DNA from: Herbaspirillum rubrisubalbicans
GTDB lineage: Bacteria; Pseudomonadota; Gammaproteobacteria; Burkholderiales; Burkholderiaceae_D
Length of the DNA stretch: 64,000 nucleotides
Reading direction: 5' to 3'
Assembly: GCF_003719195.1 (NCBI RefSeq)
Contig: NZ_CP024996.1
Location: forward strand, 1,116,001 to 1,180,000
Position 1 is the first letter of the stretch. Each line of letters opens with the position of its first letter. Below the pieces are notes generated by a model, which worked only from the letters and a program-made list of their open reading frames with translations, was not told the DNA's origin and did not search any database. Both the position numbers and the translations under genes were made by a program. This document shows positions 36,763-46,090 of the stretch, piece after piece.

Positions 36763-37878
36763 ATGCCGGCCATGCCAGAGCCCCGCGATTTCCCCCCCGA
36801 GTCTTCCCCCGAGCCCAACCGCGACCTCCGCGAGGAGGACGGCGCCGAGCCGCGCCGCCGTGGTCCGCGCAAGAGTGCCGGTGGCGTCACGCTGCGCGAT
36901 GTGGCGCAACTGGCCGGGGTGGCGCCCATCACGGCGTCGCGCGCGCTCAATACCCCGGCGGCGGTCTCGCCCAAGGTCTTGCAGAAGGTGCGCGAGGCGG
37001 TGGAGAAGACCGGTTATGTGCCCAACCTGCTGGCCGGGGGCCTGGCGTCCAACAAGAGCCGGCTGGTGGCGGTGGTGGTACCCACTGTCATCGGGCCGGT
37101 GTTCCAGGAGATCGTCCATACCCTCACCGAGACCCTGGCCGCCGCCGGCTACCAGGTCATGCTGGGCCAGAGCGGTTATGAGAATTCGCGCGAGGATGCG
37201 CTGCTGGAAGCCATCATCGGGCGTCGTCCCGATGGCGTGGTGCTGACCGGCATCATGCGCTCCCCGCAGGCGCGCAAGCGCTTGCTGGCCAGCGGCATTC
37301 CGGTGGTGGAGACCTGGGATCTGACTGCCTCGCCCATCGATATGCTGGTGGGCTTCTCGCATGAAGCCATCGGTCGCGAGGTGGCGCGTTACCTGCATGG
37401 ACGGGGTCGCCAGCGAGTGGCCGTGGTGGGCGGGCGCGATGAGCGCAGCCAGCGGCGCATGAATGCCTTTGCGCAGCAAGCCATGGCGCTGGGGATGCAC
37501 CAGGGGTCGGCTCCGCTGGCCATGCATCACGTCAGCGCGCCGACCACGCTGGGGCAGGGCCGCCAGGGACTGGCCGAGTTGTTGCAGCGCCAGCCGGACA
37601 TCGATGCCATCTTCTGCAGCTCTGACCTGCTGGCGCTGGGCGTGATGATCGAGGCCCAAAGCCGTGGCATTGCCATTCCCCGGCAACTGGCGGTGGTCGG
37701 TTTCGGTGACCTGGAATTCTCGCGCGACCTGCAGCCGCGCCTGACCACGGTGCGCATCGACGGCACCGGCATCGGCCAGCGTGCCGCGCGTTTCATCATC
37801 GACCGCGCCGCCGGCATCGAGGTGGCTGAACGCATCATCGATGTGGGCTTTTCCATCATTGAGCGCGAGAGCGCCTGA
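36763..37878 (+). CDS. LacI family transcriptional regulator (GntR-like)
   Basis: A 371-residue repressor. An unusual acidic and Pro-rich N-terminal extension (about 1-40) precedes the helix-turn-helix VTLRDVAQLAGVAPITASRALN (two pieces at about 42-63). A periplasmic-binding-protein-like effector domain follows. It resembles regulators of gluconate and sugar-acid genes. Three TGGTA-N4-TACCA sites flank it: one before its own start and two before gudD. Start codons at 36763 and 36772 are both possible. The effector is probably a sugar acid such as glucarate (inference). Confidence 0.9.
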   Translation: MPAMPEPRDFPPESSPEPNRDLREEDGAEPRRRGPRKSAGGVTLRDVAQLAGVAPITASRALNTPAAVSPKVLQKVREAVEKTGYVPNLLAGGLASNKSRLVAVVVPTVIGPVFQEIVHTLTETLAAAGYQVMLGQSGYENSREDALLEAIIGRRPDGVVLTGIMRSPQARKRLLASGIPVVETWDLTASPIDMLVGFSHEAIGREVARYLHGRGRQRVAVVGGRDERSQRRMNAFAQQAMALGMHQGSAPLAMHHVSAPTTLGQGRQGLAELLQRQPDIDAIFCSSDLLALGVMIEAQSRGIAIPRQLAVVGFGDLEFSRDLQPRLTTVRIDGTGIGQRAARFIIDRAAGIEVAERIIDVGFSIIERESA

Positions 37879-37945
37879 GGCGCAGTCTCTTTCCTTCATC
37901 TGTGTCCTGCCCAAAGGCAGTTTTCAGACCATTGACACTTGAATT

Positions 37946-37959
37946 TGGTACCGCTACCA
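37946..37959. promoter_or_regulatory. LacI-type operator O1 upstream of gudD
   Basis: TGGTA-CCGC-TACCA, an inverted repeat about 90 bases before the gudD start. Its centre is 29 bases from that of the second operator, close to three helical turns, which fits two repressor dimers on one face of the DNA. Confidence 0.75.
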
Positions 37960-37971
37960 TTTGCCCGTTGA

Positions 37972-37991
37972 ATTTGGTAGCGCTACCAAAT
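37972..37991. promoter_or_regulatory. LacI-type operator O2 upstream of gudD
   Basis: ATTTGGTAGCGCTACCAAAT is a perfect 20-base palindrome with a central GCGC, typical of LacI-family operators. It is the best of the three copies and lies 58 bases before gudD. Confidence 0.82.
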
Positions 37992-38049
37992 CAAATCTGC
38001 TTACTCCACAATACTTCAGTTCCCTTTCACTAAAAGAGAAGGCTTAGCC

Positions 38050-39429
38050 ATGAACCAGCCCGCCGTCGCTGCCGCTGTCCCCGATTCGTCCGCCGCCCTG
38101 CACAAGGGCGCCCCGCGCGTGACCGAGATGCGCGTCATCCCGGTGGCCGGGCATGACAGCATGTTGCTCAACCTGTCGGGCGCCCACGGTCCGTATTTCA
38201 CGCGCAACATCGTCATCCTCACCGACAGTGCCGGCCATACCGGCGTGGGGGAAGTGCCGGGTGGGGAGGGCATCCGCCAGACCCTGGAAGATGCGCGCGC
38301 ACTGGTGGTGGGCCAGTCCATCGGCAATGTCCAGGGCATCCTGAACCGTGCGCGCAGCGCCTTTGCCGATCGCGATGCCGGTGGCCGCGGCTTGCAGACC
38401 TTTGACCTGCGCATCGCCATCCACGCCGTCACCGCGCTGGAAGCGGCGCTGCTGGACTTGCTGGGGCAGTTCCTGGAAGTGCCGGTGGCGGCATTGCTGG
38501 GCGAGGGCCAGCAGCGCAGCGAGGTGGAGATGCTGGGTTACCTGTTCTACGTAGGGGACCGCAACAAGACCGATCTACCCTATCTCTCGGCCCCGGATGC
38601 CGCCGACGACTGGCTGCGCCTGCGCCACGAAGCCGCCATGACGCCCGAAGCCGTGGTGCGCCTGGCCGAGGCAGCCTATGCGCGCTATGGCTTCAATGAC
38701 TTCAAGCTCAAGGGTGGCGTCATGCGCGGCGAGGAAGAGATCGTGGCCGTCACTGCCCTGGCCGAACGCTTCCCCAAGGCCCGCATCACGCTCGATCCGA
38801 ACGGCGGCTGGCTGCTCAAGGATGCGATCCGCCTGTGCCGTGACCAGCATGACGTGCTGGCCTATGCGGAAGACCCGTGCGGTGCCGAGGAGGGTTATTC
38901 CGGGCGCGAGGTGATGGCTGAATTCCGCCGCGCCACCGGCTTGCAGACTGCTACCAACATGGTAGCGACCGACTGGCGCCAGATGGGCCATGCGATTTCG
39001 CTGCAATCGGTCGATATCCCGCTGGCCGATCCGCATTTCTGGACCATGCAGGGTTCGGTGCGGGTAGCGCAGATGTGCAACGAGTGGGGCCTGACCTGGG
39101 GTTCGCACTCCAACAACCACTTCGACATTTCGCTGGCCATGTTCACCCACGTGGCCGCTGCCGCACCGGGCAAGATCACGGCCATCGATACCCACTGGAT
39201 CTGGCAGGAGGGCCAGCGTCTGACGCGCGAACCGCTGCAGATCGTGGGCGGCAAGGTGCAGGTGCCGAGCAAGCCGGGCCTGGGCGTGGAAGTGGACATG
39301 GCGCAGATCGAGGCAGCCCATCAGACCTATCGCAACATGGGGCTGGGCGCGCGCGATGACGCCGTGGCCATGCAATACCTGATTCCGGGCTGGAAGTTCG
39401 ATCACAAGAAGCCTTGCCTGGTGCGCTGA
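38050..39429 (+). CDS. gudD: glucarate dehydratase
   Basis: A 459-residue enolase-superfamily enzyme that dehydrates D-glucarate to 5-keto-4-deoxyglucarate. The KxK base motif is FKLKGG (Lys219, Lys221). Metal ligands and catalytic residues appear in LDPNGGW (Asp249, Asn251), YAEDPCG (Glu274) and NMVATDW. The His in [12 protein letters not shown] is the second base (about 353). Length matches GudD. GAAGG precedes the ATG. Two LacI-type operators lie directly upstream, so expression is probably induced by a sugar acid. The next pathway genes are not adjacent. Confidence 0.94.
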   Translation: MNQPAVAAAVPDSSAALHKGAPRVTEMRVIPVAGHDSMLLNLSGAHGPYFTRNIVILTDSAGHTGVGEVPGGEGIRQTLEDARALVVGQSIGNVQGILNRARSAFADRDAGGRGLQTFDLRIAIHAVTALEAALLDLLGQFLEVPVAALLGEGQQRSEVEMLGYLFYVGDRNKTDLPYLSAPDAADDWLRLRHEAAMTPEAVVRLAEAAYARYGFNDFKLKGGVMRGEEEIVAVTALAERFPKARITLDPNGGWLLKDAIRLCRDQHDVLAYAEDPCGAEEGYSGREVMAEFRRATGLQTATNMVATDWRQMGHAISLQSVDIPLADPHFWTMQGSVRVAQMCNEWGLTWGSHSNNHFDISLAMFTHVAAAAPGKITAIDTHWIWQEGQRLTREPLQIVGGKVQVPSKPGLGVEVDMAQIEAAHQTYRNMGLGARDDAVAMQYLIPGWKFDHKKPCLVR

Positions 39430-39460
39430 AGGCGGCGCTGCCTATCCTGGTTTGCATCAT

Positions 39461-39482
39461 GCCTCTGGTCACAGCCGGAGGC
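39461..39482. terminator. hairpin between gudD and the convergent small gene
   Basis: GCCTCTGG (39461-39468) pairs with CCGGAGGC (39475-39482) with one G-U pair, over the loop TCACAG. ATGCC/GGCAT-like bases extend it. There is no real T-run on either side. It probably separates the convergent transcripts. Confidence 0.4.
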
Positions 39483-39505
39483 CGGGGCATCTTTGTATAT
39501 ACAGA

Positions 39506-39859
39506 TCAGAACCGGTCCAGAAAGCCGTGATGCTTTTCTATCCGGAAGTGGGCTTGCGCATCAATGTAGACATCGACCCGGCTGAAGGGAGGGCCAATTT
39601 CTACGCCCTCGTCGTTGACAAAAGGTGTGCTGACAATGACCCAGAAATCTTTTCCGGGAAACATGGGCGTGGAGAAGCGAACGCTCTGGCCTGGGTTGAG
39701 ATGGTCGCGGGTGATGCTGTGTTCTGCATTGTAAAAATAGGAAACGGGCTGGCTAGCATCAGCGGCATAGTGAATTGCGATAGTCGGTCGCGCTAAATAC
39801 CATGCAGTAAAGATCATCACGGAGGCCCAAAGGGCCAGTTTTGTGAAGCGAAGAGTCAT
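39506..39859 (-). CDS. small membrane-anchored protein, candidate immunity protein
   Basis: A 117-residue protein with one N-terminal helix (LALWASVMIFTAWYLA, about 7-22) and a soluble C-terminal part of about 90 residues with aromatic and acidic residues. I recognise no family. It is encoded 19 bases downstream of the type-44 toxin-like gene on the same strand and shares its lower GC. This position and small size fit an immunity protein that protects against the toxin. No clear ribosome binding site is seen, so coupling to the upstream gene is likely. Confidence 0.6.
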   Translation of the reverse strand: MTLRFTKLALWASVMIFTAWYLARPTIAIHYAADASQPVSYFYNAEHSITRDHLNPGQSVRFSTPMFPGKDFWVIVSTPFVNDEGVEIGPPFSRVDVYIDAQAHFRIEKHHGFLDRF

Positions 39860-39878
39860 AGACGGTTACTCGTATTGA

Positions 39879-40673
39879 TCAGCGACTGCATTGATGTGGT
39901 CGCTTGGCCTGATTGTCACCGCTGGAACCCCACGGTAACGCAACGGAGGTGATTTCGCTCAAGAGGCGTTCGGCAGACAGCGTATCCGGTTTAGCCGACC
40001 TATAAAGGTCGATACCTAGCTGTATTGAAATGTGATCTTGTACATCGTCCGCGCTATTGGGCCATGCGCCATTTTCGGGATGGCTTTGCATGACTGGCCA
40101 TCTTTTTTTTTCCTGGAGGTCACGCTTCGCATCACTAAGGGCTTGTGCAAGGCCCGCCCCTCCAAGGAGCTCGTCTTTACTGAAGTCGACAGCCGTTCCT
40201 ACGTAGCCGTAATGAATATTTGACCAGATATCATAAAAATAATCGTACTGAGCGTATCTTTGCCAGCCCTTACGAAATATCCCTCTTTGTATCAGCATGG
40301 CTTTGATGATCGGTTTATGGTCCCACGGCTGGCCGGGCGCAACCTGCATGGTCCACATCTGGTACGCAGCCAGCTTGTGTCCAGTCGCGATATTGTAGTA
40401 GTCCGGCATACCGCCCAACTTGGCGTGCCAAGCCTGTGCATTCCATTTTTTTATCTCTGCTGCTGGATCAAACAGATTCGCTGACGTTATTTTCTTGCCC
40501 TCCGGCGTAAAGGGGTTTTTCTTCATTTCGGCCACGATGTATTGCGCCACCGGAATCGCATCGTTCGGATCTCGACACACACGAACGATTGTCGGCTCCC
40601 GCTCGCCCACCGGTTTAGTCTCGTGAATGGCCACTAGCAGCCAGTTTTTTTCGTTGCTTCTTTTTGGGTTCAT
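39879..40673 (-). CDS. probable polymorphic toxin type 44 domain protein
   Basis: A 264-residue protein with AAGGAG five bases before its ATG. The middle part (about 95-185) resembles the type-44 polymorphic toxin domain. It has a polar stretch ending VAPGQPWDHKP, then YDYFYDIWSNIHYGYVGTA, and LLGGAGLAQALSD. In that family the Asp/Asn-His-aromatic cluster before a GYVG/G-turn is characteristic and nuclease activity is proposed. No signal peptide, PAAR, Rhs or VgrG part is present, so delivery would need a separate carrier. The GC content is lower than the neighbours, which suggests transfer. Assignment is by remembered family pattern. Confidence 0.7.
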   Translation of the reverse strand: MNPKRSNEKNWLLVAIHETKPVGEREPTIVRVCRDPNDAIPVAQYIVAEMKKNPFTPEGKKITSANLFDPAAEIKKWNAQAWHAKLGGMPDYYNIATGHKLAAYQMWTMQVAPGQPWDHKPIIKAMLIQRGIFRKGWQRYAQYDYFYDIWSNIHYGYVGTAVDFSKDELLGGAGLAQALSDAKRDLQEKKRWPVMQSHPENGAWPNSADDVQDHISIQLGIDLYRSAKPDTLSAERLLSEITSVALPWGSSGDNQAKRPHQCSR

Positions 40674-40955
40674 CTCGGCTCCTTGACGTGGGTTCTCACA
40701 TGACTTCTGAGCAGGGGCCAGCGGTCATGGCGAGTATCAATATCGCGCTTGGGAGCATACGGGCTGGCAGATGACTGTTTCTTCAATCGCAAGATTGCGG
40801 CGGGAATTCTCCATAAATTACGATGAACAATTAGCCTGCTTCGGTGTGCGCCGAGCATACCGGACCCGGCAAAACTATAATGGCACCCTGCAATCCGCCA
40901 TCACGGCGGAACAGTCGCCGCGTCCCTTGCGGCAAGACATCAAGGCGGCCTGGTC

Positions 40956-41879
40956 ATGGATACCCTCTACCACCTCATCGAGCAATACGGTCTGATCCTC
41001 GTTTTCGTCAACGTGCTGGTCGAGCAACTGGGTGCGCCGGTGCCAGCCTATCCGACCCTCATCATCACCGGCGCGCTCTCGGCCAGCGGTCGTTATTCAC
41101 CGGCGCTGTTGCTGTTGTTGGCGGTGTGCGCGGCACTGATGGCGGACTACGTGTGGTATCTCGCGGGCCGTCGCTATGGGCGCCAGATCATGTCGCGGCT
41201 GTGCCGCATTTCGCTCTCGCCGGACTCCTGCGTGCGCCAGACCGAATCGATCTACCTGCGCTGGGGTGCGCGTTCGCTCTTGCTGGCCAAGTTCATTCCG
41301 GGGTTTGCCTCGATTGCCAGCGCTCTGTCCGGCACCATGGGTACGCGCCGCCTTAGCTTCGTGCTGTGGGATGCGGCGGGCAGTGCGTTGTGGGCAGGGC
41401 TGGGGATTTTCCTGGGCTCGCTGTTCAGCTCGGCCGTGGATGACCTCTTGAACGTGCTGGCCGAGCTGGGCCATTACGGCATGTTGATGATAGCTGTGGC
41501 GCTGGCCGCCTTCGTGGCCAACAAGTGGTGGCAGCGGCGGCGTTTCCGTAAGTCGCTGGAGATGGCGCGTATTTCGGTGGATGAGTTGAATACCCTGCTG
41601 GAAGAGGGCAATGCCCCCACCATCATCGACGTGCGCTCGCCGCTGTCGCAACAGGATGGCCGCATTCCGGGGGCCGTGACGATTTCCAACCAGGAAATCC
41701 AGACCTTCGTCTTCGATGGCCCGGTAGAGGGCGAGGTGGTGGTCTATTGCGCCTGTCCCAACGAAGCCTCGGCGGCCCTGGTGGCGCGCCAGTTGATGCG
41801 GCGCGGCTACACGCGCGTGCGGCCGCTGACCGGGGGCATCGATGCCTGGCGCGCGGCCGGTTACGCCATCGACGTCTGA
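40956..41879 (+). CDS. DedA family membrane protein fused to a rhodanese domain
   Basis: A 307-residue inner-membrane protein. The N-terminal DedA/VTT domain (about 1-195) has the FIPGFASIASALSG motif near 113-126 and several helices. A linker rich in Arg follows (WWQRRRFRK). The C-terminal rhodanese-like domain (about 205-305) has IIDVRSP and a loop YCACPNEAS with candidate catalytic Cys265 or Cys267. DedA proteins act in lipid flipping and membrane homeostasis. The rhodanese part may add sulfur or redox chemistry. A TATAAT at 40876-40881 may be part of its promoter. The 3' end overlaps the convergent OsmC gene by 19 bases. Confidence 0.88.
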   Translation: MDTLYHLIEQYGLILVFVNVLVEQLGAPVPAYPTLIITGALSASGRYSPALLLLLAVCAALMADYVWYLAGRRYGRQIMSRLCRISLSPDSCVRQTESIYLRWGARSLLLAKFIPGFASIASALSGTMGTRRLSFVLWDAAGSALWAGLGIFLGSLFSSAVDDLLNVLAELGHYGMLMIAVALAAFVANKWWQRRRFRKSLEMARISVDELNTLLEEGNAPTIIDVRSPLSQQDGRIPGAVTISNQEIQTFVFDGPVEGEVVVYCACPNEASAALVARQLMRRGYTRVRPLTGGIDAWRAAGYAIDV

Positions 41880-42247
41880 ATCGCCGTGCCCTGGCGGATG
41901 GTCTTGGTGACCGGGGTCTTTTCGCAGATCTCGGCCAGGCGGGTCAACTGCTCCGCGGTGAGCGTATTGCCGAAGCTGATCTTGCGGGTGATGGTTTCCA
42001 GACCGCTGTCGTCGCGTCCGAAGTGGGCATCCACCGAGATACTGCCCAGCTCCCAGCCCTTGCGGTCGGCATACATGCGCAAGGTCAGCGAGGTGCAGGA
42101 AGCCAGCGCGGCCAGCAGCAATTCATAGGGGGCCGGGCCGCTGTCCTTGCCGCCATTGTCTTCGGGTTCGTCGGACTTGAGCTGGTGGCTGCGCGCCTTG
42201 ATGTCCTGAGCGTAGCCGGCGGCGTTGTGCAGGGTGACGTGGGCCAT
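41861..42247 (-). CDS. OsmC/Ohr family peroxide-reducing protein
   Basis: A 128-residue protein of the OsmC family, thiol peroxidases acting on organic hydroperoxides. The two reactive Cys are visible: Cys51 in ALASCTSLTLRMYA and Cys108 in AEICEKTPV. The PAPYELLLAALASC motif is typical. It is convergent with the DedA-rhodanese gene, overlapping it by 19 bases, and lies next to sodB on the same strand, separated by an intrinsic terminator. An oxidative-stress role fits both neighbours. Confidence 0.9.
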   Translation of the reverse strand: MAHVTLHNAAGYAQDIKARSHQLKSDEPEDNGGKDSGPAPYELLLAALASCTSLTLRMYADRKGWELGSISVDAHFGRDDSGLETITRKISFGNTLTAEQLTRLAEICEKTPVTKTIRQGTAIQTSMA

Positions 42248-42344
42248 GGTTCTCCATTCGTTGAAAGTGAGGGGATGGCCGATTGTGGCACAGGCGTGCT
42301 GCGCGATCTTGTACTTTCCTGCTCATGATGCATGGCTGCGGGCC

Positions 42345-42376
42345 AAAAAAAACCACGCTTGCGCGTGGTTTTTTCT
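42345..42376 (-). terminator. Rho-independent terminator after sodB
   Basis: AACCACGC (42351-42358), loop TTGC, GCGTGGTT (42363-42370), with runs of A on the left and T on the right. It ends sodB on the minus strand and could work in both directions. Confidence 0.92.
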
Positions 42377-42406
42377 TGCCGGAAAGGCCGTCGCTGATGC
42401 TGAAGA

Positions 42407-42985
42407 TCAGGCGAAGTTCTTGGCCACGAAGTCCCAGTTGATGATGCCCCAGTAGTTTTCGACATACTTGGCGCGTGCATTGCGGTAGTCGATGTAGTAG
42501 GCGTGTTCCCACACGTCGACCGTCAACAGCGGCTTGCTGTCGGTGGTCAGCGGGGTGCCGGCGCCGGTGGTGTTGACGATGTCCAGAGTGCCGTCAGCCT
42601 TCTTGACCAGCCAGGTCCAGCCGGAACCGAAGTTGGCCAGGCCCTGCTTGGTGAACTCGGCCTTGAAGGCGTCGAAGGAACCCCACTTGGCGTTGATGGC
42701 GTCAGCCAGCGCGCCGCTGGGAGCGCCTTGACCCTTGGGGGTCAGGCCGTTCCAGTAGAAGGTGTGGTTCCACACCTGAGCGGCGTTGTTGAAGATGCCG
42801 CCGGAAGATTTCTTGATGATCTCTTCCAGGGACAGGTTTTCGAATTCGGTACCCGGGATCAGGTTGTTCAGGTTGGTCACATAGGTCTGATGGTGCTTGC
42901 CATAGTGATATTCCAGGGTTTCCTTGGAAATCGTGGGCGCCAGCGCGTCCAGATCGTAAGGCAGTGCCGGAAGGGTATGTGCCAT
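42407..42985 (-). CDS. sodB: iron superoxide dismutase
   Basis: A 192-residue cytosolic Fe-type superoxide dismutase. Metal ligands are in [11 protein letters not shown] (His), [11 protein letters not shown] (His) and [15 protein letters not shown] (Asp, His). The [11 protein letters not shown]ln and GSGWTWLV features favour the iron form. AAAGGA sits at normal distance before the ATG at 42985, so the longer frame is not used. It has its own terminator and is probably transcribed alone. Confidence 0.95.
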   Translation of the reverse strand: MAHTLPALPYDLDALAPTISKETLEYHYGKHHQTYVTNLNNLIPGTEFENLSLEEIIKKSSGGIFNNAAQVWNHTFYWNGLTPKGQGAPSGALADAINAKWGSFDAFKAEFTKQGLANFGSGWTWLVKKADGTLDIVNTTGAGTPLTTDSKPLLTVDVWEHAYYIDYRNARAKYVENYWGIINWDFVAKNFA

Positions 42986-43333
42986 GATGAATCCTTTCAG
43001 TCTTGTTGGTTTGCTACGAAGGGGTCTTTTCCGAACCTGAGATTCTAAAGCGGAAGACAATTCTTTGCACTCGATCAAATGCGACGGCAATCAGGCTGGC
43101 GTCCGCCGCCAGGGCGGCAATGCGAATGGTTCCTGTTGGCGTCACAGTGCCGTATCGGGAGGCAAGTCCGTAGATGCCAGCACCGGCAAGACGTTCCAGC
43201 TCATCTGCGCCGCCATGGCTGGCTCCAGCAGGCCGGATGTCGCGTCTGGTCAGCCTCACGCACGGAAAAAGCTTATGCGAAAAAAGTCTGCCACAGCGGT
43301 CAATAGACGCTGCCATCGACCCTGCATCTGCCT
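42986..43333. other. intergenic region between xseA and sodB
   Basis: About 350 bases. It carries the sodB promoter on the minus strand, though I cannot pick out clear -35/-10 boxes. A 107-codon minus-strand frame exists here, but its Arg/Ala/Ser-rich product and lack of a ribosome binding site argue against a gene. No terminator is obvious after xseA. Confidence 0.5.
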
Positions 43334-44740
43334 TCAATCCAGCCGCGGCTGGACGCTGGCAATGCCGACCTCGGCGCTGCCCTGGGCCAGGCGGATGGTG
43401 ACCTCGCTGCGCGCGGCCAGTTCGGCCGGGGCGTGCAGGACGCGGCCCTGGCGGTCGCTGACGATGGCGTAGCCGCGTTCCAGGGTGCGTTGCGGGTTGA
43501 GCAGTTCGAGTTGGGTATGCCAGCCCGCCAGCACCTGCCGCTGGCGCAGTTGCTGGGCTGCCTGGGCGCCTTGCAGGCGGCGCGCCAGGTCGAGCAGGTC
43601 GCGTCGGGCGTGGGCGGTGTCGGGGATCTGGTGCGCCAGATGGGTGGAGAGTTGCTGTAGGCGGTGGCGCATCCGGGTCAGCGGTACGCGGGTGGCGTGC
43701 GAGAGCCGGGTTTGCAGCGCTGCCAACTTGACTCGCTCATGCTGTATATACGCGCCGGGATTGACCAGGCGCCGTGCCAGCCAGTCCACGCTCTGGGCTT
43801 TGTCGGTCAGGCTGCGGCGCAGGGCGCGGGTCAGGTCCAAGGCGTGACTGCGCAGCTCGGCCAGCCAATCCTCGCGGGCGGTGGCGGCCAGCTCGGCGGC
43901 GGCGGTGGGGGTGGGGGCGCGCAGGTCGGCGGCGAAGTCGGCGATGGTGAAATCGGTTTCGTGGCCCACGCCCGAGATGACCGGCATGGCGGCGGCCACG
44001 ATGGCGCGCGCCACCACCTCTTCATTGAAGGACCACAGGTCTTCGATACTGCCGCCGCCGCGGCAGACCAGCAGCACATCGCATTCGGCACGCGCCGAGG
44101 CGGTCTGGATGGCCGTGGCGATGCGCTGGGCCGCGCCTTCGCCCTGCACCGGGGTGGGGTAGAGCACTACTTCCACATGCGGGGCGCGGCGGCGCAGGGT
44201 GGTCAAGACATCGCGCAAGGCTGCTGCCTGGGGGCTGGTGACGATGCCGATGCGGCGCGGGAAGCCCGGCAGGGCGCGCTTGCGCTCACGGTCGAACAGG
44301 CCTTCGCGTTCCAGGCGCTCCTTCAGTTGTACGAAGGCCGCATACAGGTCGCCCACGCCGGAGCGGCGGATCGCTTCCACGTTCAACTGGTAGTCGCCAC
44401 GCGGGGCGTAGAGCGTGACCAGGGTGCGCACCTCGACCTTATCGCCCTCGCGCGGCATGAAGCCAGCGTACTGGGCGCGGCCCTTGAACATCACCGCGCG
44501 CACCTGGGCGCCGTCATCCTTGAGGTTGAAATACCAGTGGCCGGAGGCGGCGCGGGTGAAATTGGAAATCTCGCCCTTGACCCAGATCAGCGGGAAGTTG
44601 CGCTCCAACATGCGCGCCACCGCCTGGTTCAAGGCCGAGACCGTCAGCATGGGCGGGCCTCCATCGGTGGCAGTGGCCGCTGGCATGGCTTCCGGGCGCG
44701 GGCGGGCAGTGGGGAAGGGGGGAAACTTGTCGGCGGGCAT
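43334..44740 (-). CDS. xseA: exodeoxyribonuclease VII large subunit
   Basis: A 468-residue cytosolic nuclease subunit that degrades single-stranded DNA together with XseB. It has the N-terminal OB fold ([35 protein letters not shown]), the central catalytic domain with [14 protein letters not shown] and [14 protein letters not shown], and a C-terminal coiled region. The start MPADKF at 44740 adds about 30 residues before the OB fold. It is divergent from the TolQ/ExbB-like gene. xseB is not in the window. Confidence 0.95.
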   Translation of the reverse strand: MPADKFPPFPTARPRPEAMPAATATDGGPPMLTVSALNQAVARMLERNFPLIWVKGEISNFTRAASGHWYFNLKDDGAQVRAVMFKGRAQYAGFMPREGDKVEVRTLVTLYAPRGDYQLNVEAIRRSGVGDLYAAFVQLKERLEREGLFDRERKRALPGFPRRIGIVTSPQAAALRDVLTTLRRRAPHVEVVLYPTPVQGEGAAQRIATAIQTASARAECDVLLVCRGGGSIEDLWSFNEEVVARAIVAAAMPVISGVGHETDFTIADFAADLRAPTPTAAAELAATAREDWLAELRSHALDLTRALRRSLTDKAQSVDWLARRLVNPGAYIQHERVKLAALQTRLSHATRVPLTRMRHRLQQLSTHLAHQIPDTAHARRDLLDLARRLQGAQAAQQLRQRQVLAGWHTQLELLNPQRTLERGYAIVSDRQGRVLHAPAELAARSEVTIRLAQGSAEVGIASVQPRLD

Positions 44741-44934
44741 GGGACGTAGGCACTCCAGGGGCGATACAATGCCGCATTGTAAAGCCAAGCCGGCTCCGCT
44801 TGCCCAGGCGCGCACAACCGGCTACATTCTGCACCGCAGCAGACGACCGTTCGCCAGCGCTCGGTCGGGCTGCTCCAGCTGCATCCGCTGTTATCCGTTC
44901 ATCAGATTCATCCGCATTTCATTAGGAGTACGTT

Positions 44935-45540
44935 TTGCTCGCCATCATCCTCGCCGCCGGCTGGCCGATCTGGCCCTTGCTGATTGCATCCATCATCGGC
45001 CTGGCGCTGGTCATCGAAAGACTGGTCTACCTGCGCCGCGCCCGTATCCTGCCGCCCGACCTGCTGGGCGAAGTGGTGCGGGTCTACCAGAGCGGGCGCG
45101 TCACCGAGGACGTGATCGACAAGCTGGAACAGAATTCGCCGCTGGGCCAGGTGCTGGCTGCCGGCCTGCGCAACGTGGACGCGCCGCGCGAGGTGATGAA
45201 GGAAGCCATCGAGGAGGCCGGCCAGGGCGCCGCGCACCGCCTGGAACGCTTCCTGACTACGCTGGGCACGATTGCCTCGCTGGCGCCGCTGATGGGCCTG
45301 TTCGGTACGGTGGTGGGCATGATCGAGATCTTCGCCTCGCAAAATGCGGCCGGCACCAACCCGGCGCAACTGGCGCATGGCATCTCCATTGCGCTCTACA
45401 ACACCGGTTTCGGGCTGGCCATTGCCATGCCGGCGCTGGTGTTCTATCGCCACTTCCGGGCGCTGGTCGATGGCTTCGTGGTGGACATGGAGCAGCAGGC
45501 CGTCAAGTTCGTGGACATCGTCCACGACGTGCGTCGCTGA
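44935..45540 (+). CDS. ExbB/TolQ-like proton channel protein
   Basis: A 201-residue MotA/TolQ/ExbB family protein with a TTG start seven bases after AGGAG. TM1 is at about 8-28, and TM2-TM3 around LGTIASLAPLMGLFGTVVGM (about 108-127) and TGFGLAIAMPALVFY (about 155-170). It forms a unit with the ExbD-like gene 25 bases downstream and lies at the head of the lpxK-kdsB-adk cluster, a conserved Burkholderiales order. No TonB or TolA partner is adjacent, so its client is uncertain. Confidence 0.88.
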   Translation: MLAIILAAGWPIWPLLIASIIGLALVIERLVYLRRARILPPDLLGEVVRVYQSGRVTEDVIDKLEQNSPLGQVLAAGLRNVDAPREVMKEAIEEAGQGAAHRLERFLTTLGTIASLAPLMGLFGTVVGMIEIFASQNAAGTNPAQLAHGISIALYNTGFGLAIAMPALVFYRHFRALVDGFVVDMEQQAVKFVDIVHDVRR

Positions 45541-45565
45541 TGCCCGCCGATAGCCGGAGACGATC

Positions 45566-45994
45566 ATGAACTTCCGCAAGGGCCGCCCCCGCGAAGACCT
45601 GGAAATCAACCTGATTCCCTTTATCGATGTGTTGCTGGTGATCGTGATCTTCCTGATGGTGACCACCACCTACAGCAAGTTCACGGCGCTGCAGATCACC
45701 CTGCCCACGGCCGATGCGCAAAAGGCGCTGGAGCAGCCGTTCGAGATCAGTATCGCAGTCGATGCCAACGGTCGCTACGCCATCAACAACAAGCGTATCG
45801 CCGCGCGCGATGCGCAGGGCTTGTCCGATGAGATGCAGGCGGCTGTCAAGGGCAGCGGCAGCAAGCTCGACCCGGTGGTCATCATCAATGCCGATGCCCT
45901 GGCCACGCACCAGACCGTCATCAATGTGCTGGAAGCGGCGCGCATGGCCGGCTATCCCAAGGTGACCTTCGCCGCGCAGTCCAGCAGCAAGTAG
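45566..45994 (+). CDS. ExbD/TolR-like protein
   Basis: A 142-residue protein with a cytoplasmic N-terminus, one helix (about 15-35) with the conserved Asp in NLIPFIDVLLVIVIFLMV and a periplasmic ExbD/TolR domain ending AARMAGYPKVTFAAQ. It is the partner of the preceding channel subunit and precedes lpxK by about 100 bases. This pair is distinct from the TonB-linked exbBD set near 27-28 kb. Confidence 0.88.
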   Translation: MNFRKGRPREDLEINLIPFIDVLLVIVIFLMVTTTYSKFTALQITLPTADAQKALEQPFEISIAVDANGRYAINNKRIAARDAQGLSDEMQAAVKGSGSKLDPVVIINADALATHQTVINVLEAARMAGYPKVTFAAQSSSK

Positions 45995-46090
45995 CAAGAT
46001 TCAAGAAATCTTCATATCGCCAATTGTTCAATGGCGGCACGACCAGGCTGGGGCTGGGCGTGTTGCCTTTTCATTCATTGGATCAAGATC

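Noticed and set aside
43014..43337. 107-codon minus-strand frame between sodB and xseA
   Set aside because: It covers the sodB promoter region, has no ribosome binding site and a low-complexity Arg/Ala/Ser-rich product without motifs.
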